From Gammaproteobacteria bacterium (GTDB lineage Bacteria > Pseudomonadota > Gammaproteobacteria > Steroidobacterales > Rariloculaceae), in the NCBI GenBank assembly GCA_022819855.1, contig JAJEGN010000003.1:1-64000 (forward strand): 64,000 nt of DNA, in the 5' to 3' direction. Position numbers and translations under genes: made by a program. Of the stretch, positions 8,738-17,965 are shown piece by piece (positions within the stretch are counted from its first letter, which is position 1; each line of letters opens with the position of its first letter). The notes below the pieces were generated by a model. It ran no database searches, was not told the origin of the DNA, and worked only from the letters and a program-made list of their open reading frames with translations.

Positions 8738-9223
8738 ATGAAAACTCCCATCAGAATCGGCGGTCTGTTCACCGCCGCGGCCGCGATTGTCGCGGTCATG
8801 GCCGTGCCCGTTCAGGCGCATCACTCGTTCGCGATGTACGACGTGCAGGCGACCCAGGTCTTTACCGGCGTCGTCACCCGCATCGACCCGGCGCCCAATC
8901 ACCTGGCGATCTTCTTCGCGCCGATGAACGACGAACGTACGAACGTCGTGCGCGACGAGGCCGGCGAGCCGATCGTCTGGTCCGTCGAAATGGCAGGTTC
9001 GGCGCAGATGGCAAGACAGGGCGTGTCCGTCAATTCCTTCCCACCGGGCACGGTATTCAGCGTCGGCCTGCACCCGCTGCGCAACGGCGAGCCCGGCGGC
9101 ACACGCGATGGGGGCCTGTTCCGGTGTCCGGACCGAACGCCGCCCGAACCCGGCATGCATTGCAATACGGTCGAGGGAAATATCGCGATCGGCGAGGATT
9201 CGCTCGCGACGCCGACGGACTGA
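8738..9223 (+). CDS. DUF6152 family exported protein
   Basis: 161 residues. The signal peptide ends at about residue 27, immediately before HHSFAMYD, the diagnostic start of mature DUF6152 proteins. The rest matches that small family of periplasmic beta-rich proteins of unknown function: VFTGVVTRID, WSVEMAGSAQMAR and V.S.PPGTVFSVGLHPLRNG. The ribosome site AGGAGAG precedes the ATG with normal spacing. In this window it directly follows the secreted four-cysteine protein; such pairings are, as far as I know, common but unexplained. A CxPD..PP segment and two cysteines (RCPD, HCNTV) near the end could form a disulfide. Confidence 0.85.
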   Translation: MKTPIRIGGLFTAAAAIVAVMAVPVQAHHSFAMYDVQATQVFTGVVTRIDPAPNHLAIFFAPMNDERTNVVRDEAGEPIVWSVEMAGSAQMARQGVSVNSFPPGTVFSVGLHPLRNGEPGGTRDGGLFRCPDRTPPEPGMHCNTVEGNIAIGEDSLATPTD

Positions 9224-9299
9224 ACGGCGCAGATTGCCGTTGGCCCCGACCGCGTGACTGGCCGCGGAGCCGCGCGCGGGCTCAAGCGCGGAAGAACCC

Positions 9300-9554
9300 A
9301 TGCCGATCTACGAATACAAATGCCGGGGCTGCAGCAACGAGTTCGAAGAGCTCGTGAAAATCGGTGAGACGCCCGATTGCCCGTCCTGCGGCGGTTCCGA
9401 TCTCGAAAAACTCGTCTCGCTCCCGGCCATCAGCACGGAAGGTTCCCGCGCTCGCACTTCCAGCATAGCGCGCAAGGCGACCGACAAGGTCCGCCGCGAA
9501 CAGCAGCACGCCCAGGCGGAATACGAGCGCAACTACATCCGCGATCACAGCTAA
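9300..9554 (+). CDS. FmdB-family zinc-ribbon regulatory protein
   Basis: 84 residues beginning MPIYEYKCRGC, the signature of the FmdB/CxxC zinc-ribbon family. Cysteine pairs at 8/11 and 27/30 form a rubredoxin-like zinc knuckle. The C-terminal half is a charged helix. Members are small cytoplasmic proteins thought to act in regulation; the founding member was linked to formamidase/amidase expression, but the general role is unsettled. It lies 76 bases after the DUF6152 gene and just before the palindromic repeat element at 9601-9795. Identification is firm, function less so. Confidence 0.9.
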   Translation: MPIYEYKCRGCSNEFEELVKIGETPDCPSCGGSDLEKLVSLPAISTEGSRARTSSIARKATDKVRREQQHAQAEYERNYIRDHS

Positions 9555-9600
9555 GCGCATCGTTCACGGCGCTTGGATACGCGCTACCGTCGGCGCTTTG

Positions 9601-9795
9601 TTGCGGGGAGTCGCACTACGGGCCGCTTGAAACACGCCGTGAATGCGTCCGTGCGGGCTCGGAGTGGGCGTTCTCGCGGTGTTGCGGGGAGTCGTACTAC
9701 GGGCCGCTTGAAACACGCCGTAAATACATCCATGTAGGCTCCGCGCGCGCATCCCTGCGCGCGAGGGTTTCAAGCGGCCCGTAGTACGACTCCCC
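9601..9795. repeat. Composite REP/MITE-like palindromic element
   Basis: A unit of about 60 bases beginning TTGCGGGGAGTCG occurs twice in tandem, at 9601-9661 and 9682-9742. It contains GGGCCGCTTGAAACACGCCG and an ATCCATGTAGGCTC-like tail. The first 29 bases of the second unit (9686-9714) recur as a perfect inverted copy at 9767-9795, so 9686-9795 can fold into a long hairpin. Nested inside are TACAT-CC-ATGTA at 9725-9736 and an 8-bp stem at 9744-9751/9756-9763 with a four-base loop. There is no transposase. The structure fits a non-autonomous dispersed repeat placed between two genes; it may also act as a transcript stabiliser or terminator for the genes on either side. Confidence 0.8.
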
Positions 9796-9848
9796 TTGGT
9801 TGGTCACGGGTTGGGGGATGCGCAACTGCACCGTTCCGACCGCGAGTC

Positions 9849-10751
9849 TTAGCTTGCGGCGGTGCTTCTCGAAAGGGTCTGCCAGCCCGCCAAGGTCAGG
9901 CAGGCCAGAGCGCCGATGATGAGAACCATGCCGATCGCCTCCGCGCGTGTCGGAATTTCCCCGAGCTGCAGCCAGGCCGCCGCCAGCGCGACCGGGGGTG
10001 CGCCGAGGGTGGCGAGTCCCGTCGCGCCAGCCGAGAGCCGATTGAGCGCGAACAGCCAGAGCAGCCACGCGAGCGCCGTTGCGAAAACGACGTTGTAGGC
10101 GAGCGCAAACATGAAGGGGACACTCCAGCGCACGGGTTCCGTGTCGATCGCCAACGCGAGCACACTGAGACCGAGTCCGCCGAACAGCATCTGCCACGCA
10201 GAGACGCTGAACAGTTCGTCGCCCTTCAGTTGCAGCCGCTTGACGACGATGTTGCTTATCGCCCAGCACCAAGCCGCGCCGAGCGCGAAGAGGCTGTCGG
10301 CGATGCCGAAGCCGGCGTCGAACGGGTTGAGTACGCCAACGAGCCCGCAGGCCGCAAGCACGACCGCGAACCACTGCGCGCCGCGCATGCGTTCGCCGAG
10401 GAAGAGCCCCGCGAGCATCAGGGTCCAGAACGGCATCGTGTAGGCGAGCACTGCGCTCTTGCCCGCCGTGCCGAATTCGACCGCGAGGGCCGCGCAACCC
10501 ACGAAACCCGTCGTCTGCAGTGCGCCGAGCGCAAGGATTGCCCTGGCGCGCATCGGCCTCAGCGGCCGGCGCAGCACCAGGACAACGGCAAACAGTGCCA
10601 GGGCGCTCAGCACCGCGCGCAGTGCCGAGAAGGTCAGCGGCGGGGCATCGGCGAGCGCGAACTTGATGACGACCCAGTTGTAGCCCCAGATCGCCGTCAG
10701 CGCGGCGAGAGCGGCGGCCGGGCCGATGCCGGGTCGGATCAGGCTGGACAT
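9849..10751 (-). CDS. EamA/DMT-family transporter
   Basis: 300 residues with about ten hydrophobic segments arranged as two EamA repeats, beginning ALAALTAIWGYNWVVIKFAL, a typical DMT-superfamily opening. These inner-membrane carriers commonly export metabolites or amino acids; the substrate cannot be read from sequence. The gene lies 39 bases downstream of the DD-carboxypeptidase gene on the same strand and could be co-transcribed with it. Its stop at 9849 is 53 bases from the palindromic repeat, which may act as its 3' boundary. Confidence 0.9.
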   Translation of the reverse strand: MSSLIRPGIGPAAALAALTAIWGYNWVVIKFALADAPPLTFSALRAVLSALALFAVVLVLRRPLRPMRARAILALGALQTTGFVGCAALAVEFGTAGKSAVLAYTMPFWTLMLAGLFLGERMRGAQWFAVVLAACGLVGVLNPFDAGFGIADSLFALGAAWCWAISNIVVKRLQLKGDELFSVSAWQMLFGGLGLSVLALAIDTEPVRWSVPFMFALAYNVVFATALAWLLWLFALNRLSAGATGLATLGAPPVALAAAWLQLGEIPTRAEAIGMVLIIGALACLTLAGWQTLSRSTAAS

Positions 10752-10790
10752 GACGGCGGGCGTGCGCGGCGTGTCGCGCTCAACCCGTTC

Positions 10791-12206
10791 CTACTGTAGC
10801 GTGTATATCCACTCGACGACCGCGTCCTCGAGTTCGTTGCCGGGACCCCGGTGCGCGTCCGGTGTGTTGACGAATACTGCCATGACGTAGGTCGATCCGT
10901 TCGGCACGTGGACGTAGCCGGCCAGAGCCGAGACTTCGTCGAGGCTGCCCGTCTTCAGATGCATTCGCCCTTCGCCGTTTCCTCCTTCGAATCGCGTGCG
11001 CGTCGTGCCGTCGAGCCCGCCAAGCGCGAGTGAGGAAATGAACTCGGGAGCGTAGACGCCGCGCGCGGCTTCCTGCAGCAGTTGCACGAGCAGCGCGGCC
11101 GATATGCGTGCGTCGCGCGAGAGTCCCGCACCGTTGTCGACAACCAGCGAATCGATCGCGAACCCGCGCTCGCGCAAGAGTTCCTCGATGGCCCGGACGC
11201 CCTTCGCACGCGTGCCCGGTGGCTCGAAGGTCTCCGCGCCCATCGTATAGAGCAACTGGCGCGTCATGACGTTGTTGCTGTTCTTGTTGACGAGACGGAT
11301 CACGTCGCCGAGCGAACGTGAGCGCCAGGTCAGCGCGAGGCTCGCATCCTCCGCGACTTCCTCGTTGCGCAGCCCGCCCTCCAGGCGTCCGCCGAGTTCG
11401 CTCCAGAGCGAGTCGATCATGCCGAAGGCAAACGTGTCATGTCGCAGCACGGCGCGGTAGAGCTCGTAGGAATTGCAGCGTTGCGGAAACTCGCCTTCGA
11501 AGACGATCCGGCTCGCGGATCCCGGGTCGGCGACGTTGAAACTGATCCCGGCCTGAAAGCCCCGGCACCGTCCACCCACGAGGTCGATCCGGTTGCGGAT
11601 GTCGAGATTGGTCAGGGGCGGATCGGTGGAGACTCTGACGCGGCGGTTGTTCGGGTCGGCAAGGAAGCGGAAGCGCGTGGCCTTGAAGTTCGTCAGGAGC
11701 GCATTCGGGGTCACGTTGTAGGCCCGGTAGGGCGACTCGTCGAACCGGCCGGCTTCCGCTTCCGTGACGTAGAAGTAGCTGTCGTCGAGCACGAGGTCTC
11801 CGAGTACCCGTTCGAGGCCGAGGTTTCTGAGGACGCGAAGCATCTTCCAGACTTCTTCGACGACGAGGAACGGATCCCCGAAGCCCTTGATCGCAAGGTC
11901 GCCGTTGAGCGTCGCGCCATCGAAATCGCCGTCGAAGTAGATTTCGGTTTGCCAGGTCCAGGCGGGCCCGAGAATCTCGAGCGCGGACCAGGTGGTCACC
12001 ATCTTCATGACGGACGCCGGATTGCGCGGCACGTCGGGCAGGTGGCTCAGGACGGGCTCGGGCGAATCGAGTGCATGAACGACGATGCTGACGTCGCCGG
12101 GAGGGATGTCGTGGCCGTCGAGGATGACGTTGATACCGGGGGGCAGTTGGGCCGCCGACTCCGCGGCGAAGGCACAAACCAGCAACAGGCCCGCTACCGA
12201 TCTCAT
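10791..12206 (-). CDS. dacB: D-alanyl-D-alanine carboxypeptidase/endopeptidase (PBP4 type)
   Basis: 471 residues with a signal peptide ending near AESAAQ at 15-20. It has the peptidase S13/class C penicillin-binding motifs: SVMK at 65-68 (nucleophile Ser65 and Lys68), SNN in the KNSNN segment (about residue 295), and KTGS in LKTGSLDEVSALAGYV. The family cleaves the terminal D-Ala or peptide cross-links of peptidoglycan in the periplasm, trimming the wall during growth and division. The length fits the family, which carries a large insert between the first and second motifs. It is downstream of a DUF5916 gene on the same strand (108-base gap) and upstream of the EamA gene. Confidence 0.9.
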   Translation of the reverse strand: MRSVAGLLLVCAFAAESAAQLPPGINVILDGHDIPPGDVSIVVHALDSPEPVLSHLPDVPRNPASVMKMVTTWSALEILGPAWTWQTEIYFDGDFDGATLNGDLAIKGFGDPFLVVEEVWKMLRVLRNLGLERVLGDLVLDDSYFYVTEAEAGRFDESPYRAYNVTPNALLTNFKATRFRFLADPNNRRVRVSTDPPLTNLDIRNRIDLVGGRCRGFQAGISFNVADPGSASRIVFEGEFPQRCNSYELYRAVLRHDTFAFGMIDSLWSELGGRLEGGLRNEEVAEDASLALTWRSRSLGDVIRLVNKNSNNVMTRQLLYTMGAETFEPPGTRAKGVRAIEELLRERGFAIDSLVVDNGAGLSRDARISAALLVQLLQEAARGVYAPEFISSLALGGLDGTTRTRFEGGNGEGRMHLKTGSLDEVSALAGYVHVPNGSTYVMAVFVNTPDAHRGPGNELEDAVVEWIYTLQ

Positions 12207-12314
12207 GGACTGCGATTCTGCACGATTCGGAGCCGCGCCGATAGCCCGGTATCGGACTCAAGGGAAGACCGCCTCGCCAGTCTCGGCGCGACGCGGAGTT
12301 TCTGGCTCGGGCCG

Positions 12315-14552
12315 TTAATACCGGAAGGTGTGCCGGTACTGGATCGTGAAATCCGCCACGTTCGAATGGAAGTTGTTGTTGCGGTCGAAGTCCTGGAGGC
12401 CGTGGTTGAGCACGACGAAGAGCTCGCGTCCGTCTTCCGGAATCCAGTGCAGGCGGCTGTTGATGCCCGCCGTTTCCGAAGCGTTGTCGTACTGAACCAG
12501 GTTCACCCATGAAAGTCGCGATGACAGAATCACGTCCATGCCGGCTTGTACGAGACGCACGTCGAAATCGCCCTGCGGCAGCGAGACGTCATTGAAGTCA
12601 TAGGCGATCGAAGCCCTGAAGCGCGGCATGGGTATCCATTCGACCGACGCATTGATGTTGTCAAGATCGCCGTTGTAGAAGTCTCCGCTGGCGAAGCTCA
12701 AGTTTGTCACCACCCGTCGGTGCGGGCCCGTGCCGATACCCACGCGCAGTTGATCGAACGAGTAGTTGCCCGGCGAGATCACCACGCCGTCGGATATCTC
12801 GAAGGGCTGCCTGACGCCTTCCCTGTCGTTCTGATAAATGAACGACAGCGCGTCGGCGGTCTGGTTCTCGAGGTCGAGGCGAAGCTGCATGATCTCGCTC
12901 TGCAGCCCACCGTCGAGATTCTCGATGCGCTCGATGATGGCGCCGGAGTACAGCGAGCGCAGGCTCCGTCCCGACGGGCGATGCGTGTAGGCGAGTTCGC
13001 CGGTGTAATCGATGATGTCGCGCCGATTGATGTAGCCCAGGGCGGGATTGAAATTGGCCTGCACTTCCTTGATGCCGATTCCGCCTCTGAGACCGGTCGT
13101 GTTTGGCATCCAGAACCGCGCCCCCCAGGCGCTGTCGTCGCCGACGAGCCCGTCGGTCGAACTATTGAGGTACCACAGTTCGGACTCGATCACCCGACCG
13201 CTCGGCAGACGGGTGTTCTGGTAGCGAAAGTCGACGCCCGCGAGGCTGTTGTCGCGATTCGACTGTGGATCGCCGTCGGTGACGATCACGCCGATGGCGG
13301 ACTCGGCAAGTATGTTGGCCGCCGCGCGCGCGACGAAGAGGTCCGACGACTTCACGTCCCCGAACTCCTCCTGCCGGATCGCGAGCGTACCGATGTTCCA
13401 GCGGCCCACGCGCCCGCTGAGCTTGCCGCCTCCGGTCAGGTCCACGGGTTGCCCGGTGGAACTCAAGCCGATGCGGCGCGAGAAGAAAGGCAACGCGTTC
13501 GTGGACAGGGGCGCCGCGAACGGCGTGTCCTCGGCTCGTTGCCCGATACGCCCGAACTCGAAGATGTCCGCATCCTGGAGAAAGAAATCGCGTTGCTCGG
13601 GGAAGAACAGGCCGAAACGCGTCAGGTTGACCTGGCGAGCGTCGACTTCCGTCGCGGAGAAGTCGGTATTCAGCGTCAGCGATGCGTTGAGCGACGAGGT
13701 GATCTTGTAGAAGACATCCAGCGAGGGTTCGAAGTCCGACACGTCGTTTCGCGGCGAGAAACTGCGCCGCTCGTTGGCGGTCACGGACGGCACGATGTCG
13801 AGCCCGAGCCCCTGCTCGATTTCCGTGATTCCCGTGAGTTCGCCCGATACCGCAGGGGTTTGCATCCGGTTCCTGGAGACCCAGCCCATGGTTTCGTTGT
13901 TGCGCGCGATCCGGCGATTGAAATTTAGGCCCCAGACGTCGGTGTCCGGATTGAACGAGATCGTCTTGAACGGGACCCGCGTCTCGGCGACCCAGCCGTC
14001 GTCCCCCTGCGTTGCCTCGGCCTGCCAGATGCCGTTCCATTGCCACTGCACCTGGTCCGAACCCTTGAAAAGCCCTTCCTGGCGCACGCCGTTCGGATTG
14101 ACCATGAAACGATAGCCGTTTCGCTTGTCGTTGAAGGGATCCAGAATGAATTCGAACTGATCGTCGAGCCAGGAGTTGGCGCCGCGTTGTCGCAGAATCT
14201 TGGCCGTCATGAGTTCCGGCTGATCGTCCTTCATGTCGGCCGCCAGATACAGCGCCTCCTCGTCGTACAGGACGAAAATGCGCGTCAACTGGCTGGGCTG
14301 CGCAAACTCGACAGGCAGAATCTGGTGCAGGTCCTCCGGCTCAATGGTCGCGGCCCGCGACCAGACCGCCTCGTCGAGCCGCCCGTCGATGACGATGGGC
14401 TCGTTCGCACGTGCGGCCGCGAGCGTCTTCATCGATGCATCCTGCTGGGCCAGCCCGACAACGGGGCAGACGACCGTTGCAAGCCCCGGCATCGGTCCGA
14501 GTGCCCAGGCAAGCGGACGCACACGCGGCGTGAATTTCCAGGTGCGGGTCAT
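12315..14552 (-). CDS. DUF5916 outer-membrane-type protein with CBM9-like N-terminal domain (copy 1, intact)
   Basis: 745 residues from the ATG at 14552, chosen because CCGGAGAAAC precedes it; an in-frame ATG 39 bases earlier has no such site. After a signal peptide comes a CBM9-like sugar-binding-type domain (IVIDGRLDEAVWSRA, then LYDEEALYLAADMKDDQPE), followed by a long DUF5916 region with LTRFGLFFPEQRDFFLQ and a C-terminal strand FTIQYRHTFRY, which suggests an outer-membrane barrel. The function of the family is not established; members are often found with TonB systems and peptidases. It is a close paralogue of the broken copy at 15597-17826, sharing most residues throughout, so the pair arose by duplication with the DUF2799 gene between them. 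Confidence 0.88.
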   Translation of the reverse strand: MTRTWKFTPRVRPLAWALGPMPGLATVVCPVVGLAQQDASMKTLAAARANEPIVIDGRLDEAVWSRAATIEPEDLHQILPVEFAQPSQLTRIFVLYDEEALYLAADMKDDQPELMTAKILRQRGANSWLDDQFEFILDPFNDKRNGYRFMVNPNGVRQEGLFKGSDQVQWQWNGIWQAEATQGDDGWVAETRVPFKTISFNPDTDVWGLNFNRRIARNNETMGWVSRNRMQTPAVSGELTGITEIEQGLGLDIVPSVTANERRSFSPRNDVSDFEPSLDVFYKITSSLNASLTLNTDFSATEVDARQVNLTRFGLFFPEQRDFFLQDADIFEFGRIGQRAEDTPFAAPLSTNALPFFSRRIGLSSTGQPVDLTGGGKLSGRVGRWNIGTLAIRQEEFGDVKSSDLFVARAAANILAESAIGVIVTDGDPQSNRDNSLAGVDFRYQNTRLPSGRVIESELWYLNSSTDGLVGDDSAWGARFWMPNTTGLRGGIGIKEVQANFNPALGYINRRDIIDYTGELAYTHRPSGRSLRSLYSGAIIERIENLDGGLQSEIMQLRLDLENQTADALSFIYQNDREGVRQPFEISDGVVISPGNYSFDQLRVGIGTGPHRRVVTNLSFASGDFYNGDLDNINASVEWIPMPRFRASIAYDFNDVSLPQGDFDVRLVQAGMDVILSSRLSWVNLVQYDNASETAGINSRLHWIPEDGRELFVVLNHGLQDFDRNNNFHSNVADFTIQYRHTFRY

Positions 14553-14660
14553 GTTTCTCCGGAAATTGCGTCTCGGTTGCGATGGTGCCAAGGGAGACTC
14601 AAGGGCGCCGGTGCAGTATCGCAGCTATACCTGCCACCTGGGATCCGGTTCGCGCCGAAG

Positions 14661-15431
14661 TCACCGTACGAGTTGGCTCAACTCCCGAATCAGTTCCGAT
14701 TCCATGGGTTCGTTGTAGCCGGCACTGCGAGCCGCCTCGACGGCTCTTCGATAATCGGCGATCGCGACCGCCAGCGTGCCTGCCGTAAGGACGACAATGT
14801 CCTGGAGGTCGTCGATGCGGCGGTCCATGGAATCGATCTCGTCGCGTATCTGGTTCTCCCGCGCCTCTGTGAGGCCATCCTCGCGCAGCGATTCTTCCCG
14901 GTCCTCGATACCCGTTCTGAGTTCGTCGATTTCGCTGCGGGCGGAACGGATGGAAGTGGCGTCGCTCCTGAGCCGGGACAGCGATACAAACACTTCGCGC
15001 CCCAACTGATGGTTGCGCTGAAAGTCCGGTGCGAGTGCCGCCGGACAGACCAGTTGGTCCCGGGCCCCGGATCGTCCCTCGCGGTACGCGTTGCCCGGTG
15101 CGCAAAAGACTGCGAGTCCGCGCTCGCGCGCCTCGATGTACGCCTCGGAGTCAGGAACTACGTCGTATTCGGCACATTGCCGCCGGTACCGGTTCAGCTC
15201 CGAAAGAGGTTGGCCCTGGCGGCCGTCGCTCTCGCCCAGCACGGACCAGTTGATGGTGAGGCAGTCCTCCTCTGATAGTGTGGCGCAGCCCTGAACCGCT
15301 GCGAGCAAGCCCAGCGTCGCGCAAGCGAAGAAGACCTTGATCGGCAGGTACCCGGGAGCGTTGCGCAGGACTCCTGGCGAGTACGAAGCGTCCTGTGCAC
15401 GCTTGCTGCGGTTGAAGGAACGGGTCGGCAT
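14661..15431 (-). CDS. DUF2799 domain-containing putative lipoprotein
   Basis: 256 residues. A hydrophobic stretch FACATLGLLAAVQGC looks like a lipoprotein signal with the cysteine as lipidation site, although about 28 residues precede it and the true start may be further in. The mature part fits DUF2799: CLTINWSVLGESDGRQG near the start, RQCAEYDVVPDSEAY, and a later GREVF segment. A charged region near residues 175-215 (SARSEIDELRTGIEDREESL) is predicted coiled coil. No function is known for the family. The gene lies between two paralogous DUF5916 genes on the same strand. Confidence 0.75.
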   Translation of the reverse strand: MPTRSFNRSKRAQDASYSPGVLRNAPGYLPIKVFFACATLGLLAAVQGCATLSEEDCLTINWSVLGESDGRQGQPLSELNRYRRQCAEYDVVPDSEAYIEARERGLAVFCAPGNAYREGRSGARDQLVCPAALAPDFQRNHQLGREVFVSLSRLRSDATSIRSARSEIDELRTGIEDREESLREDGLTEARENQIRDEIDSMDRRIDDLQDIVVLTAGTLAVAIADYRRAVEAARSAGYNEPMESELIRELSQLVR

Positions 15432-15472
15432 GACGGCTTCAGACTGGCATGGTTGTTGCGGACAGACTCACG

Positions 15473-15568
15473 TCAGGAAGGCACGGTGGCATGTCCCTGT
15501 GCGAAGGATAGGCCGCACAGGAGGGCGGCCGCGACTCCGAGCCCGATATGACGATGAGATTTCAGCAT
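15473..15568 (-). CDS. 31-residue signal-peptide-like small ORF, possible gene fossil
   Basis: On the minus strand an ATG at 15568, preceded by a GGAG site, opens a 31-codon frame ending TGA at 15473. The peptide has a basic start (MLKSHRHIG), a hydrophobic core (LGVAAALLCGLSF) and an AQG cleavage-like site, then only nine residues (GHATVPS end). It therefore looks like a complete signal peptide with almost no mature protein. It sits in the 165-base gap between DUF5916 copy 2 and the DUF2799 gene. It is either a tiny exported peptide or the surviving 5' end of a deleted exported-protein gene; I favour the second. Confidence 0.4.
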   Translation of the reverse strand: MLKSHRHIGLGVAAALLCGLSFAQGHATVPS

Positions 15569-15596
15569 CGCAGGTCTCCGTAGTGATCCTGGGTTG

Positions 15597-17826
15597 CTAG
15601 TACCGGAAAGTATGCCGGTACTGGATCGTGAAATCCGCAACGTTCGAGCGGAAGCTGTTGTCGCGGTCGAAATCCTCGAGGTTGTGATTGAGAACGATGT
15701 AGAGGTCGCGTCCTGCCTCCGGGGTCCAGTGCAGGCGGCTGTTGACGCCCGCCGTCTCCGAAGCGTTGTCGTATTGCACGAGATTCACCCAGGAGAGCCT
15801 CGATGACAGGATGACGTCCATGCCGGCCCTCACGAGACGCACGTCGAAATCGCCCTGCGGCAGTGAGACGTCGTTGTGGTCGTACGCGATCGAGGCCCTG
15901 AAACGCGGCACCGGTATCCATTCGACCGACGCGTTGACGTTGTGGAGTTTGCCCAGGTAGAAGTCCCCCTTCGCATAGCTGACGCTCGTGACGATTCGCC
16001 GATGCTGGCCCGTACTCACGCCGACCCTGAGCTGATCGAAAGAGTAATCGCCCGGCGAGATGACGATGCCGTCGGAGATTTCGAAGGGCCGCCGGACGCC
16101 TTCCGTCTCGTTCTGGTAATGGAACGCAAGCGTGTCGCTGGTCTGATTCTCGAGGTTCACGCGAAGCTGCGAGACTTCGCTCTGCAGCCCGCCGCCGCGA
16201 TTCTCGACGCGTTGGACGGTGGCGCCCGCGTAAAGCGACCGCAGGCTTCTTCCGGTGGGTCGATGCGTATAGCCGAATTCGCCCGTGTAGTCCCGGATGT
16301 CCCGGCGATTGATGTAACCGAGCGCCGGGTTGAAATTGGCTTGCACTTCCTTGATCCCGATGCCGCCCTTCAAACCGGACGTGTTCGGCATCCACAGCGT
16401 CACGCCCCAGGCGGCGTCCTCGCCGGCGAGTCCGTCGGTCGAGCTCTGCTGATACCAGAGCTCGGACTCGAGCACGCGGCCGGCGGGTGTTCAGATAACG
16501 AAAATCGATGCCGGCAACGCTGTTGTCGAGATTCGACTGCGGATCGCCGTCGGTGACGATGACGCCCACCGCAGACTCGGCGAGTACGTTGGCGGCCGCA
16601 CGCGCGACGAACAGATTCGAGGAGTCGATGTCCACGAACTCTTCCTGCTGTATCGCGAGCGTGCCGATATTCCAGCGGCCGATGCGTCCGCTGAGCTTGC
16701 CCCCTGCGGTGAGATCCACGGGTTGGCCGGTGGGGCTCAAACCGATGCGACGGGAGAAGAACGGCATCGCATTGGAGGCCAGCGGCGCCGCGAACGGCGA
16801 GTCCATGCTGCGCCGCCCGATACGCCCGAACTCGAAGATGTCCGCATCCTGCAGAAAGAAATCGCGCTGCTCCGGAAAGAACAACCCGAAACGCGTCAGG
16901 TTGATCTGCCGATCGTCGACTTCCGTCGCGGAAAAATCCGTGTTCAGCGTCAGCGATGCGTTGAGCGACGGTGTGAGTTTGTAGAAAACGTCGAGCGACG
17001 GCTCCATTTCCGAAACGTCGCCCCGTGGCGAGAAACTGCGCCGCTCGTTGGCGGTCAGGGATGGCACGATGTCGAGGCCGAGACCCTGCTCGATATCCGT
17101 GATACCTGTGAGTTCGCCGGAAATCGCCGGGCTTTGCGTCCGGTTTCTCGAGACCCAGCCCATGGTTTCATTGTTGCGGGCGACCCTGCGATTCAGGTTG
17201 AGGCCCCACACGTCGGTGTCCGGGTTGAACGAGATCGTCTTGAACGGAATCCGCGTCTCGACAACCCAGCCATCGTCCCCCTGCGTGGCCTCGGCCTGCC
17301 AGATACCGCTCCATTGCCACTGGACCTGGTCGGAGCCCTTGAACAGCCCTTCCTGTCTGACGCCGTGCGGGTTGACCTGGAAACGATAGCCGTTTCGCTT
17401 GTCGTTGAAGGGGTCGAGAAAGATGTTGAACTGGTCGTCGAGCCACGAGTTGTTGCCGCGCTGGCGCAGCACCTTGGCGGTCATGAGTTCCGGCTGATCG
17501 TCTTTCATGTCCGCGGCCAGATACAGCGCCTCCTCGTCGTAGAGCACGAGGAAGCGCGTCCACTGGGTCGGCTCCGAATACTCGACGGGCAGGATCTGGT
17601 GAATGTCCTCGGGCTCGATCGTTGCGGCGCGCGACCAGGCCGCCTCGTCGAGCCGCCCGTCGAGGATGATCGGTTCATCCGCGCGGGCAGCCGCCAGTAT
17701 CTTCGTCGTCGCGCCTTCCTGGGAGAATCCCGCGAGGGGGCAGGCGATTGCGCCAATCCCGGCCAGGAAGCCCGTGGCTGGCGCGAGCCGACGCGCGTAT
17801 CGAACGGGTCCGCGAGAATGGCTCAT
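15597..17826 (-). pseudogene. DUF5916 outer-membrane-type protein, copy 2, frameshifted
   Basis: From the ATG at 17826 the frame encodes a signal peptide, the CBM9-like domain (IILDGRLDEAAWSRA) and most of the DUF5916 region, closely matching the intact copy at 12315-14552. Near base 16480, after the codons for FRYLNTR, the frame is lost. The remaining 290 residues (LESELWYQQSSTDGL through FTIQYRHTFRY, ending at 15597) continue in another frame. Compared with the intact copy, nine bases are replaced by one at this point, an eight-base net deletion. Both halves are otherwise well conserved, so the break is recent or an assembly error. If real, the protein would lose its barrel end and be non-functional. 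Confidence 0.8.
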
Positions 17827-17965
17827 GCTTTACCGACCGTTGCGCCCCGGAGGCCGGCAGTCGCCATCTGCGCGGACGCGTCGAAGCGCGCCGCGCGGAT
17901 AGCGATCAGGCAACCGAAGTCGTCGAAACGGCTTCGACCGGAGCGTCACCGAATGCAGCGGCTCA

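Noticed and set aside
9564..9773. A 69-codon minus-strand frame inside the palindromic element, with a repeated G(V)FQAARS pattern
   Set aside because: The peptide repeat simply reflects the tandem DNA repeat; there is no ribosome site or family.
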